This document shows positions 54,225 through 63,987 of a stretch of 64,000 bases of DNA, piece after piece. Below the pieces are notes generated by a model. The model did no database searches. It was given only the letters and a program-made list of their open reading frames with translations, and was not told the DNA's origin. A program made the translations under genes and the position numbers. The stretch comes from Bartonella raoultii (lineage in GTDB: Bacteria > Pseudomonadota > Alphaproteobacteria > Rhizobiales > Rhizobiaceae). Within the stretch, counting starts at the first letter, position 1, and every line of letters begins with the position of its first letter. The DNA lies in the NCBI RefSeq assembly GCF_019659805.1, contig NZ_JAIFRO010000002.1:186001-250000 (forward strand). Reading direction: 5' to 3'.

Positions 54225-55781
54225 ATGAGCATAGCGCATCCAGATACTGTCCTTATTATTGATTTTGGTTCACAAGTAACACAACTTATTGCGCGTCGGG
54301 TACGCGCAATGGGTGTTTATTCTGAAATTATTCCTTTTCAATTTGCTTTAGAGGGTATGAAGCGGATAAGGCCTAAAGCGATTATTTTATCAGGGAGTCC
54401 TTATTCGGTGACTGATAATGCTTCACCGCGTGCTCCCATGGAAATTTTTGAAGCAGGTATCCCGATTCTTGGGATTTGTTATGGCGAACAAATTATGTGT
54501 GCTCAGCTTGGAGGAAAAGTTGAAGTTGGACATGAACGTGAATTTGGGCGTGCTTTTTTGGAGGTACAAGAAAAGAATGCACTATTTGAGGGCGTGTGGG
54601 AAAAGGGCTCTCGTTATCAAGTATGGATGAGTCACGGTGATTGTGTAACGGCTTTACCAGAGGGATTTTGTGTCATCGGAACTTCAAAAGGTGCTCCCTA
54701 TGCTGCTATTGCTGATGAAAACAGACATTTTTATGCAGTGCAATTTCATCCTGAAGTTGTCCATACACCAGATGGTACAAAACTTTTGCAAAATTTTGTT
54801 CATAAAATTGCTGGTCTGAAAGGTAATTGGTCCATGGCTTCTTATCATGAGCAAGCAATTGCTACAATACGACAAAATGTTGGAAAAAGTCGTGTCATTT
54901 GTGGTCTTTCAGGAGGAGTAGATTCATCTGTTGTCGCTGTTCTTCTCCATGAAGCAATAGGAAATCAGCTGACATGTATTTTGGTAGATCATGGATTAAT
55001 GCGCAAAAATGAGGCTCAAGAAGTTCTTACATTATTTCGAGATCATTATAATATTGATCTTATTCATGTGAATGCTGCTGATATATTTCTTAAGGCGCTA
55101 GAAGGTGAAACAGATCCAGAGAAAAAGCGAAAAACAATAGGCCGTCTTTTTATTGAAGTTTTTGAAGAGGAAACTAAAAAAATAGGAGGTGCGGAATTTT
55201 TAGCGCAAGGAACACTTTATCCAGATGTCATTGAAAGTGTTTCAGCTATTGGTGAAGCGGTCACAATTAAAAGTCATCATAACGTAGGTGGATTGCCAGA
55301 ACAGATGAATATGAAGCTTATAGAACCATTACGGGAACTCTTTAAGGATGAGGTTCGCTCGTTAGGACGAGAGTTAGGATTACCAGAACAGTTTATTGGG
55401 CGCCATCCTTTTCCAGGTCCTGGTCTTGCGATTAGGTGTCCAGGCGCAGTAACACGAGAAAAATTAGAAATTTTACGCGAAGCAGATGCTATTTATCTTG
55501 ATGAAATTCGTAAAGCTGGTCTTTATGATGAAATTTGGCAGGCTTTTGCTGTTCTTCTTCCTGTTCAGACTGTTGGTGTTATGGGGGATGGACGTACTTA
55601 TGAGTTTGTTTGTGCTCTTCGTGCAGTAACATCTATAGACGGGATGACAGCGGATTTTTATTCCTATGATATGGAGTTTTTAAGAAAAACTGCAGCACGT
55701 ATTATTAATGAAGTAAGGGGGATTAATCGTGTTGTTTATGATGTGACATCAAAGCCTCCTGGTACTATTGAGTGGGAATAA
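54225..55781 (+). CDS. guaA: GMP synthase (glutamine-hydrolysing) GuaA
   Basis: This 518-residue enzyme converts XMP to GMP with glutamine and ATP. The class I amidotransferase domain (1-200) has the nucleophile Cys in [15 protein letters not shown] and the His/Glu pair in QFHPEVVHT. The ATP pyrophosphatase domain has the PP-loop [17 protein letters not shown]. The dimerisation domain ends with the family C-terminus [17 protein letters not shown] 54225 ([17 protein letters not shown]) fits the family length; an ORF from 54192 would add 11 hydrophobic residues. Confidence 0.97.
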   Translation: MSIAHPDTVLIIDFGSQVTQLIARRVRAMGVYSEIIPFQFALEGMKRIRPKAIILSGSPYSVTDNASPRAPMEIFEAGIPILGICYGEQIMCAQLGGKVEVGHEREFGRAFLEVQEKNALFEGVWEKGSRYQVWMSHGDCVTALPEGFCVIGTSKGAPYAAIADENRHFYAVQFHPEVVHTPDGTKLLQNFVHKIAGLKGNWSMASYHEQAIATIRQNVGKSRVICGLSGGVDSSVVAVLLHEAIGNQLTCILVDHGLMRKNEAQEVLTLFRDHYNIDLIHVNAADIFLKALEGETDPEKKRKTIGRLFIEVFEEETKKIGGAEFLAQGTLYPDVIESVSAIGEAVTIKSHHNVGGLPEQMNMKLIEPLRELFKDEVRSLGRELGLPEQFIGRHPFPGPGLAIRCPGAVTREKLEILREADAIYLDEIRKAGLYDEIWQAFAVLLPVQTVGVMGDGRTYEFVCALRAVTSIDGMTADFYSYDMEFLRKTAARIINEVRGINRVVYDVTSKPPGTIEWE

Positions 55782-55794
55782 GTAAAATAAAAAA

Positions 55795-55813
55795 AGTCTT
55801 TTAAGAAAAGACT
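55795..55813. terminator. Hairpin after guaA
   Basis: An 8-bp stem AGTCTTTT/AAAAGACT with an AAG loop lies 13 bases after the guaA stop. It is preceded by an A-run and has no T-run after it on the plus strand, so termination is uncertain. Confidence 0.4.
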
Positions 55814-55931
55814 ATGATTAAAAGTTTGATGTTTGGGAAAATAAAAAGAGAAAAAATTGGAAAAAATAATTTTGCAAAATCATTATCTCATCGTGTTTTA
55901 GCTAATATCATTTAAAATTAAGAAATTTCAT

Positions 55932-56654
55932 ATGTCTAAGAAAAAAATTTTGGCCCATCGTGGGGGAGCAGGTCTTTACTCTGAAAATACACTTTCTGCA
56001 TTTCGCAATGCAATTGCTTTAGGTGTTGATGCAATTGAATGTGATGTTCATCTTCTTAAAAGTGGTGAAGTTGTAGTATTTCATGATTTTAATTTAGAGC
56101 AATTGGTTGAAAAAAAAGGATATATTCATGATATTGATAATGAAACACGCAAAAAACTGCGTGTAAAAGGAAGTATGGAAGCGCCTCCTTTATTAGAAGA
56201 GGTGCTTGATCTTTTGAAACCGACAAATGTTGCATTACATCTTGAAATCAAAACATGTGGTAACATTGAGCGTGAAACAATTTTATCTCAAAAAGCACTT
56301 GCGTTAATAAAAAGTCGAAATTTAGCAGAACGCGTTTCTGCAATTAGTTTTGATCCTATAAGCCTTCGTCCCTTTATTGAAGCAGGAATAACATCTGGTC
56401 CATGTATTGATAGCTTTGAAGGTGATATGAGACGTTATTTTCTGGAGTGGAAACAATTAGGATATCGCGATCTGAGTTTAGATGGTTCTGTCGTCTCACA
56501 GGAGTTTATTGAATCTGCGCTTGATACAGGTTTTATTGTAGGCGTGTGGACAATTAACGGAAGAGCACGGTTATCGTATTGGCTTGATGTACCTGTACAT
56601 TATATCACAACAGACCAGCCTGATCTTGCATTACAATTGCGTGCACAAAGATAA
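55932..56654 (+). CDS. ugpQ: Glycerophosphodiester phosphodiesterase UgpQ
   Basis: This 240-residue cytoplasmic GDPD hydrolyses glycerophosphodiesters to glycerol-3-phosphate and an alcohol. The GDPD signature is clear: AHRGGAGLYSENTLSAF, then DAIECDVHLLKSGEVVVFHD, and LHLEIKTCG, with the catalytic His pair, the metal-binding E-x-D and a later E-x-K. No signal peptide is present, consistent with the cytoplasmic UgpQ rather than periplasmic GlpQ. It faces the ugpBAEC operon tail to tail, supporting the name. Confidence 0.92.
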   Translation: MSKKKILAHRGGAGLYSENTLSAFRNAIALGVDAIECDVHLLKSGEVVVFHDFNLEQLVEKKGYIHDIDNETRKKLRVKGSMEAPPLLEEVLDLLKPTNVALHLEIKTCGNIERETILSQKALALIKSRNLAERVSAISFDPISLRPFIEAGITSGPCIDSFEGDMRRYFLEWKQLGYRDLSLDGSVVSQEFIESALDTGFIVGVWTINGRARLSYWLDVPVHYITTDQPDLALQLRAQR

Positions 56655-56761
56655 AAATCTACATCTAAAATACACAAGAAATTTTTTGCTCTTGTAAAAA
56701 TAGGATAAAGAAGAGAAACTGAGAAATAACGGTCTACAGGAGCTAATAAGGTAAAAATTTT

Positions 56762-57808
56762 TTATTTGTTACTTGTGCGTTTACCAGTGGCTTTATTAAA
56801 AGTATGAAAACTTTTATGTGTAACAGTAAAGCTTAATTTTGTACCATAATCATTTGTAAGACGCTCTTTTATTTCAATGGTAAAAAGAGTATCGTTCCAA
56901 CGTGTTAAAACGTGACATCCTCTTCCTACAGGTTTAATAAGCTCAATTTGTGTGTGAAAGACAGGCCCTTGATCTGGGTATTCACCCAATAAAATGACTT
57001 CTGGTCTGAATGCCAAAAGATCAGTTTTTTCACTATAAGGTAATGAACGACCTAACTGTTTTTCTAAGATCTGGCGATCAAGAAAATTCATAGGGGGAGA
57101 GCCGATAAAATCAGCAACAAATGTTGTTGCTGGAGAGTCATAAATTTCCATTGGGGTTCCAATTTGCTCAATATGTCCTTTATTCATAACAACGATTCTA
57201 TCAGCAAGTGTCATGGCTTCTAGTTGATCATGGGTGACATAAAGACTTGTTGTTTTCAAAGAACGCTGAAGCGTTTTTATTTCAATGCACATTTGTGCGC
57301 GCAATTTTGCATCAAGGTTTGAAAGTGGTTCATCAAAAAGAAAAACACGAGGTTGGCGTACAATTACACGCCCCATTGCAACACGCTGCCGTTGTCCTCC
57401 AGATAGTTGTTGTGGTTTTCGATCTAAAAACGGTTCTATTTGTAAGAGTTTTGCAGCATGTGCAATACGCTTTTTAATTTCATCTTTAGGCGTTTTACGA
57501 TTTTTCAGGCCATATTCTAAGTTTCCACGAACTGTCATATGCGGATAGAGAGCGTAATTCTGAAATACCATAGCAATATCACGGTCAGCGGGCTCACGAT
57601 CATTGATACACTCATTGTCAATATAGAGTTCACCTGAAGTGACTTGTTCAAGTCCTGCAATAATACGCAAGAGGGTTGATTTTCCACACCCTGAAGGTCC
57701 TACAAGAACGAGAAGTTCACTGTCCGCAATGGTTAAGTTTAAATCACGAATAACCGAAATATCATTGTCATATTGTTTTTTTATATTTGATAACTGAATT
57801 GTGGCCAC
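56762..57808 (-). CDS. ugpC: Glycerol-3-phosphate ABC transporter ATPase UgpC
   Basis: This 348-residue ATPase of the MalK/UgpC type powers uptake of sn-glycerol-3-phosphate and glycerophosphodiesters. Walker A is [12 protein letters not shown], the Q-loop [12 protein letters not shown], the signature [13 protein letters not shown], Walker [13 protein letters not shown] and the H-loop [11 protein letters not shown]-terminal TOBE-like regulatory domain covers about 235-340. It starts 2 bases after the ugpE stop, the last gene of the operon. Confidence 0.93.
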   Translation of the reverse strand: MATIQLSNIKKQYDNDISVIRDLNLTIADSELLVLVGPSGCGKSTLLRIIAGLEQVTSGELYIDNECINDREPADRDIAMVFQNYALYPHMTVRGNLEYGLKNRKTPKDEIKKRIAHAAKLLQIEPFLDRKPQQLSGGQRQRVAMGRVIVRQPRVFLFDEPLSNLDAKLRAQMCIEIKTLQRSLKTTSLYVTHDQLEAMTLADRIVVMNKGHIEQIGTPMEIYDSPATTFVADFIGSPPMNFLDRQILEKQLGRSLPYSEKTDLLAFRPEVILLGEYPDQGPVFHTQIELIKPVGRGCHVLTRWNDTLFTIEIKERLTNDYGTKLSFTVTHKSFHTFNKATGKRTSNK

Positions 57809-57810
57809 AA

Positions 57811-58662
57811 TTATTTCTCCGTTTCAATGAGGCCTTTGACAAAAAATCGCTGCATAAAAATGACGATTAAAACAGGCGGCACCATGGCAATGATTGATAT
57901 TGCCATAAGAATATTCCACTGAGGATTATCTTCAAGTGATTCAACGATAAGTTGTTTTAGAATAACAAGAATAGTTTGATGGTTTTGATCTGTTGTGACA
58001 ATAAGAGGCCAAAGATATTGTATCCATCCATAAATAAACATGATGATAAATAAAGCAGCAATATTGCTTTTGCTGAGAGGTAAAAGAATATCTTTAAAGA
58101 ACTTAAAAGGTCCTGCCCCATCAATGCGTGCTGCTTCTAGAAGTTCATCAGGAACAGTAAGAAAAAATTGACGAAATAAAAATGTAGCGGTTGCGGATGC
58201 AATAAGTGGAATAATCATTCCACTGTAAGTATTGATCATATTCAGTTCTGCAACTACAGTATATGTTGGGATAATACGAACTTCAACAGGAAGCATCAAT
58301 GTAACAAAAATAAGAGCAAAAGCAGTTTTTCGAAAAGGAAAGCGCATATAGACGATTGCATAAGCAGAGAAGATCGAAATAATAATTTTTCCAATACTAA
58401 TACTCAATGCCATAATGAATGAGTTGATTAAAAGAGGCCCTAGTCGTGGAAGACCAAGTTGCACAAGTTTATCACCAAAGATTGTCGTATAGTTTTCTAG
58501 GGCATATTTTCCTGGAAGAAGAGGGAGTGTGCCTGCACTAAATGAAGCAGAGCTATGGGTTGAAGCAATAAAAGCGACATAAACTGGAAAACAGATAATA
58601 ATAATACCAACAATAAGGATAAGATGAGTCATAAATCTTAAAACAGGACGATTTTCAACCAT
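57811..58662 (-). CDS. ugpE: Glycerol-3-phosphate ABC permease UgpE
   Basis: This 283-residue inner-membrane permease has about six hydrophobic segments, the first at residues 10-32. The binding-protein-dependent transport signature, which contacts UgpC, is [20 protein letters not shown] (near 176-195). The sequence and its place after ugpA (9-base gap) identify it as the second permease of the MalG/UgpE type. It pairs with UgpA to form the channel. Confidence 0.92.
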   Translation of the reverse strand: MVENRPVLRFMTHLILIVGIIIICFPVYVAFIASTHSSASFSAGTLPLLPGKYALENYTTIFGDKLVQLGLPRLGPLLINSFIMALSISIGKIIISIFSAYAIVYMRFPFRKTAFALIFVTLMLPVEVRIIPTYTVVAELNMINTYSGMIIPLIASATATFLFRQFFLTVPDELLEAARIDGAGPFKFFKDILLPLSKSNIAALFIIMFIYGWIQYLWPLIVTTDQNHQTILVILKQLIVESLEDNPQWNILMAISIIAMVPPVLIVIFMQRFFVKGLIETEK

Positions 58663-58671
58663 ACTTTTCTC

Positions 58672-59556
58672 CTAATATTGTACACGACGTTCGATCCAAC
58701 GAAATTGGATAAATGTCAAGACAATAACTATGAGCATCAATATTGCTGATTGTGCTGCTGATGCACCAATTATTTGATTTCTAAAGCCATCATCATAGAC
58801 TTTATAAACAAGTGTGTTTGTTGCCCGCGCAGGGCCTCCAGCAGTCATATTATCAATAATACCAAATGTATCAAACATAACATAATTAATATTAACGACG
58901 AGAAGAAAAAAGGTTGTTGGTGAAATTTGAGGAAAAATTACAGTCCAAAATCGTTTAAAGGGACTAGCACCATCAATCGCTGCAGCTTCTATTTGAGAGC
59001 GCGGGATAGATTGAAGACCGGCAAGAAAAAAGAGAAAATTATAGGAAATTTGTTTCCAGCTAGCAGCAATCACAATAAGAATCATCGCTTGAACACCACT
59101 AATGCGATGGTTCCATATAATACCTATTTTTTCAAGGAGAAAAGGAAAAATACCAATAGTTGGATGAAAAATAAATAACCATAATATACCTGCCAAGACA
59201 GGAGCAACAGCATAAGGCCAGAGAAAAAGCATTGTATAAGCTTTTTTGGCATGGATAACACGATCAACGCAGACAGCTAACAGCAGTGATATTGCCATTG
59301 CAACAACAGTGACAGAGATGGAGAATATGACTGTTGTGAGTAGTGATTCTAAATAAACAGGATCAGAAAGAACCGTTAAGTAATTTTCAAAACCAATAAA
59401 TGTTGTAGAAAAGCCAAAGGGATCCGCACGTTCAAAAGATAACTTTATCGTTTGAGCTGCTGGAAGTAAAAAAAACAAAAAAGTCACTATAAGTTGAGGG
59501 AAAAGAAATAAATAGGATAGTCGACAGTTTTTAAAATATGCATGTTTCTCTTGCAT
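58672..59556 (-). CDS. ugpA: Glycerol-3-phosphate ABC permease UgpA
   Basis: This 294-residue permease of the MalF/UgpA type has six or so transmembrane segments. The EAA loop is QIEAAAIDGASPFKRFWTVI (near 187-206). The C-terminal region shows DTFGIIDNMTAGGPARATNT, typical of sugar-phosphate permeases. ATG 59556 (MQEKHAYF) gives the usual length; the frame continues to a TTG at 59586 that lacks a ribosome site. It follows ugpB after a 107-base gap with a hairpin. Confidence 0.92.
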   Translation of the reverse strand: MQEKHAYFKNCRLSYLFLFPQLIVTFLFFLLPAAQTIKLSFERADPFGFSTTFIGFENYLTVLSDPVYLESLLTTVIFSISVTVVAMAISLLLAVCVDRVIHAKKAYTMLFLWPYAVAPVLAGILWLFIFHPTIGIFPFLLEKIGIIWNHRISGVQAMILIVIAASWKQISYNFLFFLAGLQSIPRSQIEAAAIDGASPFKRFWTVIFPQISPTTFFLLVVNINYVMFDTFGIIDNMTAGGPARATNTLVYKVYDDGFRNQIIGASAAQSAILMLIVIVLTFIQFRWIERRVQY

Positions 59557-59606
59557 TTTTATGACTTTTAAATAAGAGGATATCAAGATATTCGGAATAT
59601 AAAAAC

Positions 59607-59636
59607 AAAAAACTCAATTTTTAGGTTGAGTTTTTT
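59607..59636 (-). terminator. Attenuator-like hairpin between ugpB and ugpA
   Basis: An 11-bp stem AAAAAACTCAA/TTGAGTTTTTT with an 8-base loop lies 28 bases after the ugpB stop and is followed by T on the minus strand. It looks like a partial terminator lowering expression of the membrane genes relative to the binding protein, a common arrangement in ABC operons. Confidence 0.75.
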
Positions 59637-59663
59637 GAAACTTTTAAATGAAATCATAAAATC

Positions 59664-60989
59664 CTAATGATGCGTTTTTTCAAATTCACGGAGAAGCTTA
59701 TTACCACGTTCAACTGCTATATCTAGTCCTTCTTGTGGTGTTTCAGAACCATTTAAAACAGCTTCTAATTCTTGATCAAGAAGAGAGCGAATTTGTGGTA
59801 AATTACCAAATCTTATACCTTTTGAGTTCACTGTTGGTGTATTTAGGTTTATCTGTTTAATAGCTATATCTGCACCTGGATTTTTTTCATAAAAATGTTG
59901 TTCTTTACTTAATTCATAAGCAGCTTTTGTGATTGGAAGATAACCTGTTTTTTGGTGCCACTTTGCTTGATTATCAGCCTTGGAAAGGAATTTAAGGAAA
60001 GCAGCAGCTCCAGCATATTCTTCTGGAGTATGACCTTTCAGTGCCCAAATAGAAGCTCCTCCTATAATTGAATTTTGCGGTGCTTCTTTTACATTACTGT
60101 AATAGGGGAGCATACCAACTCCAACATGAAATTTTGCTTCGGAAACGATTCCAGTAAGCGATCCTGAAGATTGTAAGAAAATTGCACAATTTTGTGCCAT
60201 AAACATTGGTGTTGAATCTAGTGCACTAGCAGGACCACCATAGCGGAAAATGCCTTGATCAGACCATTTTTTAAGATCGCTCCACATACGCACTTGTAAA
60301 GGGCCATTAAAGGTAAGCCTTGCATCAAGTCCACCAAAACCATTTTCTTTCGTTCCAAAAGGAATATTATGTAATGCGGAAAAATTTTCTATGCCAATCC
60401 ATTGAGCAGCATAAGCCATTGTAAAACCACAACTTGCAGCTTTAGTTTCGAGAATTTTTTTCGAGAAATTTTCAATATCTTCCCATGTTTTTGGGGGTTG
60501 TTCTGGATCTAGTCCTGCTTTTTTAAAGATATCTTTGTTGTAATAAAGAATTGGTGTTGAAGCATTGAATGGCATAGATAACATTTTCCCCTGAGAATCA
60601 GAGTAATAACCACTAATAGCAGGCAAATAATCTGTAGGATTAAATTCTTGTTTTGTATCAGCCATAAGTTGATAAATAGGATAAACTGCACCTTTTGCAG
60701 CCATCATGGTTTCAGTACCAATTTCATAAATTTGTGCAAGAACTGGTTGTTGTTTTCCGCGAAATGCTGCAATAAGTGAAACCATTCCTTCTTCATATTC
60801 ACCACGAAATGAAGGAACGACTTTATACTCAGATTGACTCGCATTAAAGTCATTAATAAGGCTTTCAGTTTGTTTTCCTAATTCGCCACTCATAGAGTGC
60901 CAAAAGCTAATTTTTGTCTGTGCAAAAGCCGTTGTCGCCGCAGCAATAGAAATTGTGAATGCTGCTATAGAAAGATAAAGACGACTCAT
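59664..60989 (-). CDS. ugpB: Glycerol-3-phosphate periplasmic binding protein UgpB
   Basis: This 441-residue periplasmic solute-binding protein is the first gene of the ugpBAEC operon. Its signal peptide is MSRLYLSIAAFTISIAAATT with cleavage near AFA-QT. The mature part has KISFWHSMSGELGKQTESL, QIYEIGTETMMAAKGAVYPI and NASTPILYYNKDIFKKAGLD, matching UgpB in E. coli and rhizobia. It binds sn-glycerol-3-phosphate and glycerophosphocholine in related bacteria. A possible Pho box lies about 57-74 bases upstream of the start. Confidence 0.93.
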   Translation of the reverse strand: MSRLYLSIAAFTISIAAATTAFAQTKISFWHSMSGELGKQTESLINDFNASQSEYKVVPSFRGEYEEGMVSLIAAFRGKQQPVLAQIYEIGTETMMAAKGAVYPIYQLMADTKQEFNPTDYLPAISGYYSDSQGKMLSMPFNASTPILYYNKDIFKKAGLDPEQPPKTWEDIENFSKKILETKAASCGFTMAYAAQWIGIENFSALHNIPFGTKENGFGGLDARLTFNGPLQVRMWSDLKKWSDQGIFRYGGPASALDSTPMFMAQNCAIFLQSSGSLTGIVSEAKFHVGVGMLPYYSNVKEAPQNSIIGGASIWALKGHTPEEYAGAAAFLKFLSKADNQAKWHQKTGYLPITKAAYELSKEQHFYEKNPGADIAIKQINLNTPTVNSKGIRFGNLPQIRSLLDQELEAVLNGSETPQEGLDIAVERGNKLLREFEKTHH

Positions 60990-61324
60990 GATTTACCCTT
61001 TCTGAAGTAATGGAACACAAGTTCCCCCCTCGATTATATTTATACATGAACATTTCATGACGGTTCTATTTCAGAAATATACCGGCTCATTTAAACAGGA
61101 ACGCTTAAAAGGTCAATCAAATTTGTGTAGGTTTATCAATTTTTCTTTTATTAAGGACACTTTTTTGTTCATAAAATATTGTAGCTATTTGATAAAAATT
61201 GGAAAAATTCAAATAACAAAGAGCAAGGGTAAAAACAATAAACTCTATTCAGTTTTATAGTAGTATATGTATTGTTTAGAGAAAATTTTATATCGTTTAC
61301 CTTATGATTTTTGAATAATATTTT
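60990..61324. other. Intergenic region between znuA end and ugpB start
   Basis: About 335 AT-rich bases. The part next to ugpB holds its promoter and a possible Pho box (61046-61063). A 67-codon plus-strand ORF at 61057-61260 has no ribosome site and unlikely composition, so it is not accepted. No clear terminator after znuA was seen. Confidence 0.4.
61046..61063 (-). promoter_or_regulatory. Possible PhoB box upstream of ugpB
   Basis: Read on the minus strand the site is CCGTCATGAAATGTTCAT. It has two half-sites, CCGTCAT and TGTTCAT, separated by 4 bases so that their TCAT cores are 11 bases apart, as in Pho boxes (CTGTCAT-4-CTGTCAT). The first half matches 6 of 7, the second about 4 of 7. 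The ugp operon is PhoB-controlled in other bacteria. The same bases also form a CATGAA/TTCATG inverted repeat, so another regulator is possible. Confidence 0.4.
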
Positions 61325-62257
61325 TTAGTGTTTTATTATAGCATCAACGATAGTATTCACATTATGGGTCATCATATCGAGGTAGGTTGCCGCAGGACCG
61401 TTTTGGTCCGATAATGCATCAGAATAGAGTGTTCCACCAATTTTTAAGCCTGTTTCTTTTGAAATTTGTTTTATGAGACGGGGATTAGAGATATTTTCAA
61501 CGAACAATGCCGCTGCTTTATTGGTCTTTATTTGTTGAATAAGTTTGGCTACATCGGCTGCAGTTGCTTCAGCTTCGGTTGAAGCACTTTGGGGGGCGAG
61601 AATAGTAAAACCATATTCTTTGGCAAAATAACCAAAGGCATCATGAGAGGTGATAATAATACGCTTATCTTTTGGAATAGTCGCAATCTTTTTTTTCAGC
61701 AGTTCTTGTACTGTTTGTAGTTTTTTTATGTAGCGTGCAGAGTTTTTTCTATAACTTGTACAAGATTGTTGATCTATTTTACAAAAAGCAGCAGCGATAT
61801 TTTTGACATAAATTTCAACATTGGGGATTGTTTGCCAAGCGTGTGGGTCAATATTGCTGTCATGATTGTGTTGTTGGACACCATGTTCTTGATTTTGCAT
61901 TTCTAAGAGAGGAATGTTCGTACTTACTTTAACAAGAAGTGCTTGTGTCGCACTTGCTGTGATGAGGCGATCCATGAAACCTTCTAAATGCAGTCCATTG
62001 ATAAAAATAATATGCGCATTTCTAAGCGTTTGAGCATCACGAGGGGTTGGCTCATACGTGTGAGTGTTGGCGTTAGGACCAACTAAGGTCGTCATAGAAA
62101 TATGGTTTCCTCCCACATTTTTGACTAAATCAGCAAGGATAGAAAAGCTCACAACAACTCTTATTTTATCGTGTTGATACGCAGATGTAGAAAGTGGAAA
62201 AAGGACAAGTAATAGGAGAGTTCCAAATAAAATGAACTGTTTCATGAGTTTAGGCAC
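61325..62257 (-). CDS. znuA: Zinc/manganese ABC transporter binding protein (ZnuA-like)
   Basis: This 310-residue cluster A-I solute-binding protein captures Zn2+ (or Mn2+) in the periplasm. Its signal peptide spans about 26 residues (ILFGTLLLLVLFPLSTSAYQ). Metal ligands expected for the family are visible: H in NTHTYEPTPRD, H in IDPHAWQTIPN, the H of ITSHDAFGYF and D in LYSDALSDQNGP. A short His-rich loop (EHGVQQHNHDSNIDPH, near 123-138) is a feature of zinc binders. GTG 62257 is chosen for AAGGA six bases upstream; ATG 62245 lacks a site. Zinc is favoured over manganese mainly because of the Zur-like operator before the operon. Confidence 0.85.
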   Translation of the reverse strand: MPKLMKQFILFGTLLLLVLFPLSTSAYQHDKIRVVVSFSILADLVKNVGGNHISMTTLVGPNANTHTYEPTPRDAQTLRNAHIIFINGLHLEGFMDRLITASATQALLVKVSTNIPLLEMQNQEHGVQQHNHDSNIDPHAWQTIPNVEIYVKNIAAAFCKIDQQSCTSYRKNSARYIKKLQTVQELLKKKIATIPKDKRIIITSHDAFGYFAKEYGFTILAPQSASTEAEATAADVAKLIQQIKTNKAAALFVENISNPRLIKQISKETGLKIGGTLYSDALSDQNGPAATYLDMMTHNVNTIVDAIIKH

Positions 62258-62258
62258 G

Positions 62259-63140
62259 TTATTTCCTTAAGAGAGGGAGAGACGCATAAGAAAGGCGAGG
62301 AAGCCATTTCGCAATAAAGCCGCGTGGACTGATCAGGCAGGACAGAAGATAGATACATCCTGCGACCATGATAATAGCAGGACCGGAAGGAAGCGAGAGA
62401 TGAAAAGAAAGCAGAAGCCCACATATACTTGCAATGATTCCTAAAAGAGTAGAAAGTATGCAGATAGGGCCTAAATGCGAAAACCAAAAACGGGCTGTAA
62501 TAGCTGGAATCATCATGATACCTACGGAGAGCAATGTTCCAAGTGATTGGAAGCCACTAACAAGATTTAATACGACAAGTCCAAGTAAGGATATATGAAC
62601 ATATTTACTCAATGGAGAAAGTGATTTAAAAAAGAAGGGATCAAAGCTTTCTACTACAAGTGCGCGCCAAAAAATACAAAGACTGCAAACTGTAATGAGC
62701 ATGATAGTGGTAATCAGTAAAAGGGCTTGCGTATCAAGTGCCAGTACTGAGCCAAATAAGAGATGAAGCAGATCGACGGTTGAATTTTTAAGTGAAACAA
62801 TAATAACGCCTGCTGCTAGTGCAATAAGATAAAAGACTGTCATTGATGCATCTTCTTTCTGAAAGCTATTTCGTGAAATAAGAGCGGTTGCCAAAGCAAC
62901 AATAATGCCCGCTAAGATACCACCAAGTGTCATAGATATGAGGGAGAATCCATAAAAAAGAAATGCTGCTGCAACACCGGGAAGAATAGCGTGCGATATA
63001 GCATCTCCTGTTAAACTCATTCCGCGTAACATTAAAAAGACACCAATAGGGCAAGCGCTAACAGATAAAAGAATCGAACCTATGAGAGCGCTTTGCATAA
63101 AATGGAAATCTATAAAGGGGGCAAGAAAGAACGCGTACAC
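62259..63140 (-). CDS. znuB: Zinc/manganese ABC permease (ZnuB-like)
   Basis: This 293-residue permease of the ABC-3 family has about eight or nine hydrophobic segments. The family motif ACPIGVFLMLRGMSLTGDAI and SHAILPGVAAAF is present near residues 29-60, along with LVSGFQSLGTLLSVGIMMIPA near 207. It begins with GTG at 63140, eight bases after a GAGG ribosome site, 10 bases after the ATPase gene, and ends one base before znuA. Confidence 0.87.
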   Translation of the reverse strand: MYAFFLAPFIDFHFMQSALIGSILLSVSACPIGVFLMLRGMSLTGDAISHAILPGVAAAFLFYGFSLISMTLGGILAGIIVALATALISRNSFQKEDASMTVFYLIALAAGVIIVSLKNSTVDLLHLLFGSVLALDTQALLLITTIMLITVCSLCIFWRALVVESFDPFFFKSLSPLSKYVHISLLGLVVLNLVSGFQSLGTLLSVGIMMIPAITARFWFSHLGPICILSTLLGIIASICGLLLSFHLSLPSGPAIIMVAGCIYLLSCLISPRGFIAKWLPRLSYASLPLLRK

Positions 63141-63150
63141 GTATATAACC

Positions 63151-63894
63151 TCATAGATTAGGAGTATTGGTAGGGAGATACTGTTTGAGTGTGTCGATAC
63201 GGATAGGATGAGATATAAGAGAGGGTATTATGTGATGAATATTATCGTGAACAAATTGCATTGTTTCTCCATAAAAGGCGTTTTGTTTATCAACTTGAAT
63301 TATTTGAGGAAAATATTCATGCACAATGAGAGGATCATGAAGTGCTGTGAGAATTGTTCGCCCTTGTTGTTGCCAATGTGTAATTAATGTAAGAAGATCT
63401 TTTTGGGTATGGCGATCTACACCATTGAAAGGTTCATCGAGTAAGATAATATCAGCATCTTGTACAATGATACGTGCAAAAAGAGCACGTTGTAATTGTC
63501 CGCTTGAGAGTGCGTCAAGTGGACGGTTAGCAAGTGCCGTGAGTCCAACCATTTCAAGTGCATTTTGAATTTTATGAGAATAAGGGCGTTGGTTTTTCCA
63601 CAATCCACAAAAAGACCATAATCCTGTTTTTATAAGCGCCTTAACATCGATTGGAAATGTTCGATCGATATCGCATTGCTGAGCAAGGTAAGCAATGCGT
63701 TTTTTGGGGGGGGTGCTGATTTTACCTCTAAGAGGTTTGATCAATCCAGCTGTGGCTTTCAGTAGCGTTGATTTTCCAGCGCCATTGTTGCCCATTATTG
63801 CTACCAATGAGCCGGTCTTTACTATTGCTGAAAAGCTTTTGATTGCTATTCTTTTTCCATAACCTAATGTTGCATTATCAAAATACAGCCCCAT
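63151..63894 (-). CDS. znuC: Zinc/manganese ABC transporter ATPase (ZnuC-like)
   Basis: This 247-residue ATPase is the first gene of the operon. Walker A is GNNGAGKSTLLKATAG, the signature LSSGQLQRALFARI (a variant with SSGQ), Walker B IILLDEPFNGVD and the H-loop TALHDP. It matches ATPases of metal-uptake ABC systems of the Znu/Mnt/Yfe group. The start lies about 37 bases downstream of the large inverted repeat, the probable operator. Confidence 0.88.
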   Translation of the reverse strand: MGLYFDNATLGYGKRIAIKSFSAIVKTGSLVAIMGNNGAGKSTLLKATAGLIKPLRGKISTPPKKRIAYLAQQCDIDRTFPIDVKALIKTGLWSFCGLWKNQRPYSHKIQNALEMVGLTALANRPLDALSSGQLQRALFARIIVQDADIILLDEPFNGVDRHTQKDLLTLITHWQQQGRTILTALHDPLIVHEYFPQIIQVDKQNAFYGETMQFVHDNIHHIIPSLISHPIRIDTLKQYLPTNTPNL

Positions 63895-63930
63895 AATTCA
63901 TACCACTATTATTACAATTATTCTCTTTAG

Positions 63931-63987
63931 AAACATATGTAATAATATAACGTTTGTCAATAAAACGTTATATTATTACATATGTTT
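63931..63987. promoter_or_regulatory. 57-bp inverted repeat, probable double Zur operator
   Basis: Two perfect 25-base inverted arms (63931-63955 and 63963-63987) are separated by 7 bases (GTCAATA). Each arm contains ATGTAATAATATAACGTT, itself a near-palindrome matching the alphaproteobacterial Zur consensus as I know it (ATGTTATAATATAACATT) at 16 of 18 places. The site lies just before znuC on one side. On the other, AGGAG (63989-63993) stands seven bases from the window end, as if a plus-strand gene starts immediately after it. Confidence 0.7.

Noticed and set aside
61057-61260. 67-codon plus-strand ORF between znuA and ugpB
   Set aside because: No ribosome site, overlaps the ugpB promoter region, and its Lys/Phe/Ile-rich composition is that of translated AT-rich spacer.
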